A stretch of 64,000 nucleotides of DNA from Desulfobacula toluolica Tol2 (lineage in GTDB: Bacteria > Desulfobacterota > Desulfobacteria > Desulfobacterales > Desulfobacteraceae). The notes below the pieces were generated by a model. It ran no database searches and was not told the DNA's origin. It worked only from the letters and a program-made list of their open reading frames with translations. The position numbers were made by a program, and so were the translations under genes. The stretch's first letter is position 1. Each line of letters begins with the position of its first letter. Positions 35,573 to 43,675 of this stretch are shown in pieces. The stretch covers positions 4,536,001-4,600,000 of the forward strand of contig NC_018645.1 of assembly GCF_000307105.1 (NCBI RefSeq), given 5' to 3'.

Positions 35573-37498
35573 ATGAATTTAAGGATAAACAATCTGTTTG
35601 TTTCATACACAGACAATGACCATGTTCTTTCAGCTTTGAACGGCGTTGACTTTAAAATTGAAAAAGGACAAATCACCGCTCTGGTGGGAGAATCTGGTTC
35701 CGGAAAAACCACCCTTGGTCTTGCCTGTATGGGGCTGTTGCCGGAAAATGCCGAACAAAACGGCCGGATATGGCTTGGCACACAAATGCTGACCGGCCTG
35801 GATAATGAAAGTTTGAATGCATTGCGCCACAACACCATTGCCATGGTGTTTCAAAACGGCGGAGCTAATTTCAATCCGGTGATCCGTGTGATTGATCAGG
35901 TGGCAGAACCACTTGTGAGCAGAGGAACAAAGAAAAAAGAGGCCAGGCAAAAAGCAAGCGCAATGTTAAACCGCATGGGTCTTGCAGCCCCCCTTCATGA
36001 CCGCTATGCACACCAGTTGAGCGGTGGTCAGATTCAACGTGCATTGATGGCAATGGCATTGATTCTTGATCCCAAAATATTGATTCTTGACGAACCCACA
36101 GCCTCACTGGACAGCGTCACAAAATCCTTTGTCAAAACCATCATCCAAGAGGAAGCCGCATCAGGAAAGGCTATTCTGCTGATTACCCATGATCTTGGCC
36201 TGGCTCAGGATCTGGCCGATAAAACCATTGTCCTCTATCTTGGGCAGGTAATGGAAGAAACTTGTGAAAAAATCATTGAAAATCCGGGCCACCCCTACAC
36301 CCATGCCCTGGTACGTTCTTTTCCAACCCTGGATACCACACGTGATCTTGGCGGTATACGGGGCACGGCATTTTACAGGTATACCCATTGCCATAAGCAG
36401 GGAGACGGCAATCACAACCATATTCAGACGGACAGATTCCATGATGACGGTCATGTGCCGGTATCAGGCTGTATTTTCAGGCCAAGATGTACCCAGGTGA
36501 TTGACCGGTGTTACAATAGCATTGAAATCGTTCAAACCGAATCACAAAAAATCAGATGTGTCCGGGGCGGCATCACCCGGATGGTCCGTTTTAAAGGGGT
36601 TTCAAAAAAATATCACAAAAAAACCGCCTTAGCTTCCCTTGATCTGGATCTATACGCAGGAGAGTTGTTCTGCCTGGTGGGAGAGACAGGTTCCGGCAAA
36701 ACAACCCTGGCAATGATTGCATCCGGTGCAATCAAATCCGATACAGGCAGTTTTGAATTCAATCCGGAAGACATAAAAGGAAAATCAATTTCACAAATTA
36801 CCGGTGTTGTTTACCAGTCCCCCATGGAATCAGTGAGTCACAGGCTCAATGTTTTTGATATTGTGGCCGAACCCTTAAGAATTGCCAAAATTGAAAAAGA
36901 CAGGGTCAATGAAATGGTGGTCAGAGCCTTGAAAAGAGCCCAGGTTTCCACGGCTTCCGATTTTTTGTTGAGATACCCTCATGAGCTTAACATGGGAGCG
37001 GTTCAAAGGGTCTGCATTGCAAGGGCAATTGTTAACGAACCGCTATTTCTTGTTGCTGATGAACCCACAAGCGCACTTGATCCCAGTGTTCAGGCAAAAG
37101 TTTTAAAGATGCTGCTTGACTTGCAGACGCAACTGGGACTGACCCTGCTGTTTATTACCCATAATATCGGTCTTGCAAAAAAAATCGGAGACCGGGTTGG
37201 GGTGATGTTGTCAGGCCATATGATGGAACAAGGTCCGGCAAAACAGATATTTAATTCCCCCTGTCATCCCTATACCCGTCTTTTGCTTGAAGACGGTGAA
37301 GAATATCAGCCAACAAATTCTGAAAGCCGCGTTGAAAATTCAAAAGAACACATCTGTCCTTTTATATCCAGATGCGCTTTGGCACAGACTCAGTGTTTTA
37401 AAACAATGCCGTTAAAAACAATCAATGGCAAAGGGTTTGTAAGCTGTCATCAATTTGAAAAAACATTGGAACCCTTTGTTCATGGCTGTATAAATTGA
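35573..37498 (+). CDS. fused DppD-DppF-type ABC ATPase with His-rich linker
   Basis: Two ATPase domains are joined in one 641-residue chain. The first has Walker A GESGSGKTT (39-47), LSGGQ and ILILDEPTASLD. The second has GETGSGKTT, a degenerate signature (ELNMGAVQR in place of LSGGQ) and VADEPTSALDPS. Both oligopeptide C-terminal Cys motifs (FRPRC and ISRC) are present. At about residues 271-295 an unusual stretch holds six histidines (HCH, NHNH, FH, GH). This suggests metal sensing and makes nickel a candidate substrate, which the hydrogenase at 50.8 kb would need. The start is the ATG at 35573, four bases after the permease stop. Confidence 0.9.
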   Translation: MNLRINNLFVSYTDNDHVLSALNGVDFKIEKGQITALVGESGSGKTTLGLACMGLLPENAEQNGRIWLGTQMLTGLDNESLNALRHNTIAMVFQNGGANFNPVIRVIDQVAEPLVSRGTKKKEARQKASAMLNRMGLAAPLHDRYAHQLSGGQIQRALMAMALILDPKILILDEPTASLDSVTKSFVKTIIQEEAASGKAILLITHDLGLAQDLADKTIVLYLGQVMEETCEKIIENPGHPYTHALVRSFPTLDTTRDLGGIRGTAFYRYTHCHKQGDGNHNHIQTDRFHDDGHVPVSGCIFRPRCTQVIDRCYNSIEIVQTESQKIRCVRGGITRMVRFKGVSKKYHKKTALASLDLDLYAGELFCLVGETGSGKTTLAMIASGAIKSDTGSFEFNPEDIKGKSISQITGVVYQSPMESVSHRLNVFDIVAEPLRIAKIEKDRVNEMVVRALKRAQVSTASDFLLRYPHELNMGAVQRVCIARAIVNEPLFLVADEPTSALDPSVQAKVLKMLLDLQTQLGLTLLFITHNIGLAKKIGDRVGVMLSGHMMEQGPAKQIFNSPCHPYTRLLLEDGEEYQPTNSESRVENSKEHICPFISRCALAQTQCFKTMPLKTINGKGFVSCHQFEKTLEPFVHGCIN

Positions 37499-37542
37499 TC
37501 AAGGATCGTGATTGAATCAGCATAAGAAAAAAAAATTGTGCA

Positions 37543-37638
37543 TAACTGCCATGGCAGGACCTGGTCTTTCGCTCAGATTTGCCCACAACAAAACATGAAA
37601 GTCACTGTTGGAATTTTTTAAGACTTTCATATAAAAAA
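37543..37638 (+). repeat. two-hairpin interspersed repeat, copy 5
   Basis: This is a near-consensus copy: TAACTGCCATGGCAGGA head, TTTGCCCACAACAAAACATG linker, arms ATGAAAGTC / GACTTTCAT and tail ATAAAAAA. It lies between the ATPase gene and trmO. The GGTCTTTCGCTCAGA loop is shared with copies 10 and 11. Confidence 0.85.
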
Positions 37639-37666
37639 AACAATAAAAAGGTACAAGGAGAAAATA

Positions 37667-38206
37667 ATGGAAATTATTTTAAAACCCACGGGAATTGTCA
37701 AAAGTTCAATCAAAGCACCTAGTTTAAAAGCTGACCATAAAGATATAAACCCGGCAAAAGCTAAAGAAGAGATGAAACAACAGCACAGGGAGTTAAAAGA
37801 GCATATTTCACAAATTATAATTGACAAAAAATTTGAAGAAATCCTGGAGGGTATTGAGGAATTTTCCCATATTCTTGTGCTTTACTGGCCTCATTTGGTG
37901 CCTGAAAAGAGCCGCGAGCTTTTAAAAGTTCATCCTATGGGCAGAAAAGATATGCCCCAAAAGGGGATTTATGCCACCTGCAGCCCGGCAAGACCCAACC
38001 CTATCCTTGTGACAGCCGTTAAGTTATTATCACGGAAAGACAATGTGCTGGAAGTAAAAGGGTTTGAGGCGGTTGACGGCAGTCCTGTAATTGATATTAA
38101 ACCTTATGTGAGTCACTATTACAGCCCGGAAGATGTCACTGTTTCAGGCTGGATGCAGGACTTGACAGAAGAGCTTGAAACAGAAGAAATTAAAAACAAT
38201 TGCTGA
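37667..38206 (+). CDS. trmO: tRNA t6A37 methyltransferase TrmO family
   Basis: This 179-residue protein matches the TrmO/TsaA (UPF0066) family, which methylates N6-threonylcarbamoyladenosine at position 37 of tRNA-Thr using SAM. Signatures are the N-terminal PTGIVKSSIKAP, the core EEFSHILVLYWPHL and GIYATCSPARPNPILVTAVKLL, and DGSPVIDIKPYV. Divergent archaeal-type members occur in Desulfobacterota. The ATG follows ACAAGGAGAAAATA. An interspersed repeat borders the gene on each side. Confidence 0.88.
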   Translation: MEIILKPTGIVKSSIKAPSLKADHKDINPAKAKEEMKQQHRELKEHISQIIIDKKFEEILEGIEEFSHILVLYWPHLVPEKSRELLKVHPMGRKDMPQKGIYATCSPARPNPILVTAVKLLSRKDNVLEVKGFEAVDGSPVIDIKPYVSHYYSPEDVTVSGWMQDLTEELETEEIKNNC

Positions 38207-38207
38207 A

Positions 38208-38297
38208 TAACCGCCACGGGCAGACCTTGTATCTTTTCTTTTTAAAGTCCACACCTTGGTTTGCCCACAACCGGTTTGCCCGCAAAAAAGATTAAAA
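38208..38297 (+). repeat. two-hairpin interspersed repeat, copy 6 (degenerate)
   Basis: The head TAACCGCCACGGGCAGACC begins right after the trmO stop, and the middle TTTGCCCACAAC is followed by a second TTTGCCCGCAA. The second hairpin is lost. It overlaps the last six bases of aroB on the other strand. Confidence 0.6.
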
Positions 38298-39329
38298 ACC
38301 TCTAAAAAAAGACCGTATAAATTCATTCATTTCAGTAAAGCTGATCTTGTCAACCCGTGCTTTTCCAATCTGTTCAAGAAAAACATAAAAAAGGTCAGTG
38401 CCCTGCTTTTTTTTATCTTTACCGGCAGCGCTGACAATCTCTTGTGCATTGTAATTTAATGTTGTGGGAAGGTTAAGATCATTTAAAAGTGATTGGATTC
38501 GTAAAACATCGTCCCGGGAAATCAATTGCCTGGCCTGTGAAAATTCGGCTGCCGCCACCATCCCCATTGCCACTGCTCTTCCATGGCCGGCTTTTTCAAT
38601 TTTTTCAATTGCATGGCCAATGGTGTGGCCGAAATTGAGTTTACGTCTTTCTCCGGACTCTTTTTCATCCTGCTGGACAACTTGGGATTTGATGCTTACG
38701 GAATCTGCAACAAGCCGAAAAATCGTATCATAATCAAGATTCAAAGCTTTTTGTTTGTTTGATTCAATAAAATCAAACAGATTGGCATCGCAAATCAGTG
38801 CATGCTTGACGATTTCAGCAAGACCGTTTGAAATTTCTTTTTCAGGAAGGGTATTTAAAAGCTCAATGTCACAAATGACGAATTCAGGCTGGTTGAAAAC
38901 CCCCACCATATTTTTATAGGACTCCAGGTTGACACCGTTTTTGCCCCCCACACTGGCATCCACCTGGGAGAGAAGAGATGTGGAGACAAACCCGAAGTCG
39001 ACTCCCCGAAGAAAAGTAGAGGCTGCAAACCCTGTAATATCACAGACAATGCCGCCGCCGATTCCCACAATAAAGCTTGAGCGGTCACAGGAATAATGGA
39101 TCAGCTCTTTTAATATGGTTTCAATGGTTGCAAGGGTTTTAATTTTTTCTCCTGTCCCGATGGTGATAACGGGAACATCCGGAAAATCTTTTTGATAATA
39201 TTTTTTCAGGTTCTCGTCCGTGACAATGACAACCTGACTGGACGGCAAATAATTTTCCAGATTTTTAAGACGTTCTCCCACATATATGGAAGAACGTTTT
39301 GATTGACCGTTAACATGGAAGGTTTCCAT
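38292..39329 (-). CDS. aroB: 3-dehydroquinate synthase
   Basis: This 345-residue NAD- and metal-dependent enzyme makes 3-dehydroquinate, the second step of the shikimate pathway. It shows the nucleotide-binding GIGGGIVCDITGFAAS, the ATSTLLSQVDASVGGK-type loop (VSTSLLSQVDASVGGKNGVN) and the metal ligand NFGHTIGHAIE. Its ATG overlaps the stop of aroF by one base, so the two are translated as a pair. Confidence 0.94.
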   Translation of the reverse strand: METFHVNGQSKRSSIYVGERLKNLENYLPSSQVVIVTDENLKKYYQKDFPDVPVITIGTGEKIKTLATIETILKELIHYSCDRSSFIVGIGGGIVCDITGFAASTFLRGVDFGFVSTSLLSQVDASVGGKNGVNLESYKNMVGVFNQPEFVICDIELLNTLPEKEISNGLAEIVKHALICDANLFDFIESNKQKALNLDYDTIFRLVADSVSIKSQVVQQDEKESGERRKLNFGHTIGHAIEKIEKAGHGRAVAMGMVAAAEFSQARQLISRDDVLRIQSLLNDLNLPTTLNYNAQEIVSAAGKDKKKQGTDLFYVFLEQIGKARVDKISFTEMNEFIRSFFRGF

Positions 39330-40339
39330 TATTTTTCCCCAACAATTGCATGAATCGCATTCATTTTTTTCATGAGATCAAAAAACTGATCCGGGTATAA
39401 AGACTGGGCTCCATCACTCAAGGCCTCATCCGGGTTATTGTGAACCTCAATCATCACGCCGTCCGCACCCAGAGCTGCCGAGGCATAGGAAAGGGCTACA
39501 ACCTGATCCCTGACACCGGCTGCATGGCTGGGATCGACAATGATGGGAAGATGGCTTTCTTTTTTTGCGGCAGGCACAACGGAAAGATCCAGCGTATTTC
39601 TGCTGTGTCTCACAAAGGTTCTTACCCCTCTTTCACACAAAATAACATTGTTATTGCCCTCTTCCATAATATATTCAGCAGCCATCAACCACTCCTGAAG
39701 CATGGCAGACATCCCTCTTTTTAAAATCACAGGTCTGTAGGATTTTCCAGCACGCCTTAAAAGGCTGAAATTCTGCATATTCCTGGTGCCGATCTGGACA
39801 ATATCGGCATATTCTTCAACAACATCAAAATTCTCAACATCCATAACTTCCGTTACAACAGGCAATCCTGTTTCTTCCCGTACTTTTGCCAAAAGTTTGA
39901 GGCCTTGTTTCCCAAGCCCCTGGAAAGAATATGGAGAAGTCCTCGGCTTAAATGCACCGCCTCGAAATATTTTTGCCCCGGCATCTTTAACGGATTTTGC
40001 AATGGACATAACCTGTTTTTCGCTTTCAACAGCACAGGGACCGGCAATTACGGGTAAGCTCCCATTGCCGAAAACAGCATCACCAACTTTAACGTGGGTA
40101 TTTTCCTGTTGAAATTCCCGGCTGACGAGTTTATACGGTTTTGTCACCGGAATAACCTCCTTTACACCGTCAAGCCCCAGAAAATGAGCGGCATCAACAG
40201 AACCCTTGTTGTGCAGAATTCCAATGGATACCCTGTCTCCTCCGGGTATGGGCCGGGCTGTGTAACCTCTTTTTTCAATTGCGTTTACTGCAGCTTGAAT
40301 TTTTTCTTCAGTTGTGCCTTTTTCCATCACTACTAACAT
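39329..40339 (-). CDS. aroF: DAHP synthase (AroA-I beta, Thermotoga type)
   Basis: This 336-residue enzyme makes DAHP from phosphoenolpyruvate and erythrose-4-phosphate, the first step of aromatic biosynthesis. The N-terminal 70 residues are a ferredoxin-like (FLR) regulatory domain (VVMEKGTTEEKIQAAVNAIE), known in this family to bind Tyr or Phe. The TIM barrel shows IAGPCAVESEKQV, FRGGAFKPRTSPYSFQG and IVDPSHAAG. The ATG follows CGGAGGAAAACA. A long leader with tandem terminators lies upstream, so both enzyme-level and RNA-level control are likely. Confidence 0.94.
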   Translation of the reverse strand: MLVVMEKGTTEEKIQAAVNAIEKRGYTARPIPGGDRVSIGILHNKGSVDAAHFLGLDGVKEVIPVTKPYKLVSREFQQENTHVKVGDAVFGNGSLPVIAGPCAVESEKQVMSIAKSVKDAGAKIFRGGAFKPRTSPYSFQGLGKQGLKLLAKVREETGLPVVTEVMDVENFDVVEEYADIVQIGTRNMQNFSLLRRAGKSYRPVILKRGMSAMLQEWLMAAEYIMEEGNNNVILCERGVRTFVRHSRNTLDLSVVPAAKKESHLPIIVDPSHAAGVRDQVVALSYASAALGADGVMIEVHNNPDEALSDGAQSLYPDQFFDLMKKMNAIHAIVGEK

Positions 40340-40385
40340 TGTTTTCCTCCGTTTGATTTTGTATCAGTATTCAATCGTTTGAGCA

Positions 40386-40456
40386 ATAAAAAAGGCTGCA
40401 GATTTTTTACAGCCAAAAAAACAAAAAAAAGGCTGCATTGTTTGACTGCAGCCTTT
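40386..40456 (-). terminator. tandem terminator/attenuator hairpins in the aroF leader
   Basis: On the minus strand the first hairpin has a perfect 10-bp stem AAAGGCTGCA / TGCAGCCTTT (40447-40456 with 40428-40437) and a following U-run. The second is GGCTG / CAGCC (40410-40414 with 40394-40398), also followed by T6. The 5' arm of the first and the 3' arm of the second could pair instead over 13 bases. The pair lies 47-117 bases before the aroF start codon and downstream of its promoter. Confidence 0.75.
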
Positions 40457-40503
40457 TTAAATTTTAGTGTATAATTTTTATTTCAGACCGCTGCCGCAGA
40501 AAG

Positions 40504-40557
40504 TTATGCGCCACCATCGCCAAAGCGGACAACCTGCCGCAGATTTTCTATCGGCAT
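40504..40557 (-). CDS. candidate leader peptide of aroF
   Basis: This 17-codon frame (MPIENLRQVVRFGDGGA) lies between the promoter and the terminators. It has no clear Shine-Dalgarno and no run of aromatic codons (a single Phe). A direct repeat CTGCGGCAG occurs inside it and just after its stop. It may be a leader peptide or simply part of a structured RNA. Confidence 0.35.
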   Translation of the reverse strand: MPIENLRQVVRFGDGGA

Positions 40558-40607
40558 GTTGTTTTTTTGTGTTTGTTTCTGTGTATAAGAACATCATAAT
40601 AAAACTG

Positions 40608-40635
40608 ATTATAGATAATAAATGACGTTTGTCAA
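40608..40635 (-). promoter_or_regulatory. consensus sigma-70 promoter for the aroF-aroB leader
   Basis: On the minus strand TTGACA (40630-40635) and TATAAT (40608-40613) are separated by 16 bases. This predicts transcription from about 40600 and a leader of roughly 260 nucleotides before aroF. Confidence 0.75.
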
Positions 40636-40701
40636 TAAAAACATTTGAAACTTATAACTTAGTGTTTGCTTTTCCACAGCTATCACGGTAACCTTTAATC
40701 G

Positions 40702-40780
40702 TTTATATGAAAGAATTTCTAATTTCGTTGACATCATACTTCTTTCATTTTTTTGTTGTGGCAGCTTGATCTGCCATTTC
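40702..40780 (-). repeat. two-hairpin interspersed repeat, copy 7 (minus orientation)
   Basis: Read on the minus strand it gives ATGGCAGATCAAGCTGCCAC (stem TGGCA / TGCCA), the linker CACAACAAAAAA and a perfect second stem ATGAAAGAA / TTCTTTCAT with the tail ATAAAC. It is the only copy in reverse orientation and lies just upstream of the response regulator. Confidence 0.8.
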
Positions 40781-40815
40781 CATTATTCAAAGTAATATTT
40801 TTTTTCTTAATAGAT

Positions 40816-41466
40816 ATGAAAACACGAGTAATTATTGCAGATGATCATGCCATACTTCTGGAAGGATTGAAAAACCTTCTTGAAAAAAAGGGGATAATTG
40901 TTGTTGCGACAGCAAAAAATGGGCGTGAAGCCTGTGATTTGGCAATCCGGCTTCAACCCGATGTTGTTATTATGGATATTTCCATGCCAAGGCTCAATGG
41001 TGTGGAAGCAACGGAAATCATACGGCAGAAAATTCCAAATACCAAGGTAATTGCGCTTTCCATGCATTCCAACAAACAGAGCATAGATAAAATGTTTGCA
41101 TCCGGTGCATCCGGATATATCCTAAAAGAATCTACATTTGATGAATTGTATGATGCAATACAGGAAGTTAAAAATGACAAATTTTACTTAACCCCTTCCA
41201 TTGGCAAATTATATGTCGATAAAAAGGGAAAAATGCCTAATGGCATCAGTAACCATTCGAAATTCAACAAAATCTCAAAAAAAGAACGCGAAGTCCTTCA
41301 ACTGGTTGCAGAGGGACAAAGAAACCGGGCAATTGCTGAAAAACTTGGCCTCAGCATCAAAACTGTAGAAACCCATCGCAGAAATATCATGAAAAAACTT
41401 GGTATTTTCAATGTTGCAGGGCTTACAAAATTTGCAATCAAAGAGGGAATTATTTTTCTGGAGTAA
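40816..41466 (+). CDS. NarL/FixJ-family response regulator
   Basis: This 216-residue protein has a receiver domain (DD at 9-10, phospho-Asp in VVIMDISMPRLNG near residue 54, Lys in GYILKES) and a C-terminal LuxR helix-turn-helix (GQRNRAIAEKLGLSIKTVET). The ATG at 40816 begins the conserved family sequence and is chosen over the upstream TTG that runs through a repeat. No strong ribosome binding site is visible. The next gene encodes a hybrid kinase that may be its partner. The TAA stop is the start of repeat copy 8. Confidence 0.9.
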   Translation: MKTRVIIADDHAILLEGLKNLLEKKGIIVVATAKNGREACDLAIRLQPDVVIMDISMPRLNGVEATEIIRQKIPNTKVIALSMHSNKQSIDKMFASGASGYILKESTFDELYDAIQEVKNDKFYLTPSIGKLYVDKKGKMPNGISNHSKFNKISKKEREVLQLVAEGQRNRAIAEKLGLSIKTVETHRRNIMKKLGIFNVAGLTKFAIKEGIIFLE

Positions 41467-41560
41467 CTGCCACAGGCAGACCTGGTAATTCACCTTGATT
41501 TGACAACAACAAAACATAAAAATCACTGTTTGGATTTTTAAAGATTGTCGTAACAGAAAA
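41464..41560 (+). repeat. two-hairpin interspersed repeat, copy 8
   Basis: It begins with the stop codon of the response regulator (TAACTGCCACAGGCAGACC) and contains GACAACAACAAAACAT and a weakened second hairpin (AAAATC...GATTGTC). It lies between the regulator and the kinase gene. Confidence 0.7.
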
Positions 41561-41660
41561 AAATGTTTAAAAAAATAAAAGTTTTCCATGATTGTAATAC
41601 CTTTGATAGTTTAATATATTATGATGAATATTAATTTGCTTTAGGGGTGAGGTGGGTAAA

Positions 41661-42806
41661 ATGGAACATATACGATTAAACAATGAGGATCCTGATGTGG
41701 TAAAAACCCTTGCCGGAGGAATCGCTCATGATTTTAACAACCTATTGACCGCAATTAAAGGCAGAGCATCACTGATGATGAATAGCATGAAATCATCTGA
41801 TCCTCTGTATAAACATGTCACGGAAATCATCAAGTGCATTGATAAAGGCTCTGAAATGACAAACCAGCTGCTTGGCTTTGCCAAAGCCAATGAGTATTAC
41901 TTGCGGCCTATTGATATAAACCGGCTGGTTCGAAATATAGTTGAAAGCCTTGATTTCAGGCGTAAAAGAATTATTCTGGATGTGGATCTAAACCCAAAAC
42001 CTCTGATCGTTGATGCTGATCCTGATAAAATTACCCAGGTACTGATGGCAATTATTGATAATGCCCTGCTTGCCATGCCCAAAGAGGGAAAGCTTTCCCT
42101 TGTAACGGAATCTGCAGCTATTGTAAATGGAAACGCAGATTCTTACGGGCTGAACAGCGGATTTTTTGTTAAAATTACCATTGCAGATACAGGGATAGGT
42201 ATGGAAAAAGATGTGCTGGAGAATATTTTCACCTCTTTTTATTCTCTAGACCCTGAACGTTATCCTGATAAAAAGGGCTTGGGGCTAACCTTTGCCAAAG
42301 AAATTGTTCAAAATCATAATGGGGTCATTGATGTATGGAGTTCTCCAAATACAGGATCTTCTTTTTCTGTTATTTTACCCTTAAAAGAAAAACCGGATAA
42401 CATAGATATCCCGTCAGAAGATGAAAAATTGATTATGGGCAATGGATTGGTTCTTCTGGTAGATGACGAGGAACGAATTCTGACGGTTGGACGGGAAATC
42501 TGTAAGGTGCTTGGGTATAGTGTTATAACGACTGCTTCCGGAAAAGAGGCATTAAACATCTATAGAAAAAGAAAAGATGAAATAAATCTTGTTATTCTTG
42601 ATATGATTATGCCGGAAATGAATGGACTTGAGACATTCATTGAGCTCAAGAAACAAAATCCTGAAATAAAGGTACTGCTTTCAACCGGGTATTCCATTGA
42701 TGAAAAGGCCCAGGAGATGCTCAGACAGGGATGCAAGGGATATATTCTGAAACCTTACAGCGTGGTCGATTTTTCCCATAAAGTAAGAGATGTTTTGGAA
42801 TTGTAA
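41661..42806 (+). CDS. soluble hybrid histidine kinase with receiver domain
   Basis: This 381-residue protein starts with a HisKA domain (GGIAHDFNNLLTAIKGRASL, His23), then a HATPase domain (IDNALLAMPKEG, DTGIGMEKDVL, GLGLTFAKEIV) and a C-terminal receiver (VLLVDDEERIL, LVILDMIMPEMNG, YILKPYS). It has no membrane segment or input domain, so it probably receives signals from another sensor. The ATG at 41661 follows GGGGTGAGGTGGGTAAA, and the GTG three codons earlier is also possible. Confidence 0.9.
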   Translation: MEHIRLNNEDPDVVKTLAGGIAHDFNNLLTAIKGRASLMMNSMKSSDPLYKHVTEIIKCIDKGSEMTNQLLGFAKANEYYLRPIDINRLVRNIVESLDFRRKRIILDVDLNPKPLIVDADPDKITQVLMAIIDNALLAMPKEGKLSLVTESAAIVNGNADSYGLNSGFFVKITIADTGIGMEKDVLENIFTSFYSLDPERYPDKKGLGLTFAKEIVQNHNGVIDVWSSPNTGSSFSVILPLKEKPDNIDIPSEDEKLIMGNGLVLLVDDEERILTVGREICKVLGYSVITTASGKEALNIYRKRKDEINLVILDMIMPEMNGLETFIELKKQNPEIKVLLSTGYSIDEKAQEMLRQGCKGYILKPYSVVDFSHKVRDVLEL

Positions 42807-42859
42807 ATTTGTCAAACTGCCTGCAGAAAAATATTGTCAAAGGGATATGAAGACTTCAG

Positions 42860-42911
42860 GAATACTTACGTGTATTCAATCCTTGACACTTAACCTGTGA
42901 TTTTTTATAGT
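42860..42911 (+). promoter_or_regulatory. minCDE promoter with inverted repeat
   Basis: TTGACA (42883-42888) and TATAGT (42906-42911) with a 17-base spacer form a near-consensus promoter 49 bases before minC. A 6-bp inverted repeat GAATAC / GTATTC (42860-42877) lies just upstream and may be an activator or repressor site. Confidence 0.65.
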
Positions 42912-42959
42912 CCTTGGAACTTATTTGAATAAATACAAGCTTTTGCTAAAGATGCACTA

Positions 42960-43649
42960 ATGATTAATTTTGATAATTCTGCGCCGGTAAGATTAAAAGG
43001 GGTTGGGGATGGTTTCTGGATCACGCTTGACCCGTCTCAACCTGAAAATGTGCTTAAATCGGAAATAGACAAATTATTTAAAAATTTAAGGCACCTGATC
43101 ATAAACTCAAGTGTTATAATTGATGTTAAAGATGCCAGAGGACACGACGATTTGATAGAAAATATCAAATCATATTTGATAAACACATTTGAGGTCGCAA
43201 GAGTATCTAAACCATCTGAAAAGAGATCCATTCCAACAGAACGAATCCGTCAAAGGGATCTTTCAAAGGGCTGGAATCATCATAAAAGTGACGTGTTAAT
43301 GCTCAGGGGACGGGTTAGATCCGGTCAGAAGGTTGAATCAAAAAAGCATATTGTGATAGCAGGAGATGTGAATCCCGGATCGGAAATCATTGCCGGAGGA
43401 GATGTGATTGTTCTTGGCAGGCTGGCAGGAAAAGTTCAGGCTGGCTGCCCCAATGATGAAACCGCCATTATCTTTGCACTTGATTTCAATCCAAACCAAA
43501 TTGAAATCGCGGGATTTTTTGCTCCGGGAATCAATAAAAAAGCCAGCGCAAAGCCGGAATATGCCTGTGTTGAAGATAGTGGGGTAGTTGTAAAGGATTA
43601 TATGGAGGCAAATCCTTTCCGGAAATTGCCTTGGCCGGAAGCCATTTAA
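42960..43649 (+). CDS. minC: septum site-determining protein MinC
   Basis: This 229-residue FtsZ-assembly inhibitor has an N-terminal domain that is poorly conserved (residues 1-95). The C-terminal beta-helix domain has the typical stretch VRSGQKVESKKHIVIAGDVN and GAEVIAGGDVIVLG-like sequence (GSEIIAGGDVIVLGRLAGKV), which binds MinD. It is the first gene of the minCDE operon behind a good promoter. The ATG has no strong Shine-Dalgarno. Confidence 0.92.
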   Translation: MINFDNSAPVRLKGVGDGFWITLDPSQPENVLKSEIDKLFKNLRHLIINSSVIIDVKDARGHDDLIENIKSYLINTFEVARVSKPSEKRSIPTERIRQRDLSKGWNHHKSDVLMLRGRVRSGQKVESKKHIVIAGDVNPGSEIIAGGDVIVLGRLAGKVQAGCPNDETAIIFALDFNPNQIEIAGFFAPGINKKASAKPEYACVEDSGVVVKDYMEANPFRKLPWPEAI

Positions 43650-43675
43650 GAAAAATTTAAGAATAGAGGTGTGAA

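Noticed and set aside
40500-40600. T-box riboswitch in the aroF leader
   Set aside because: GATGGTGGCGC faintly recalls the T-box sequence, but the required AGGGTGG-type element and Stem I features are not seen.
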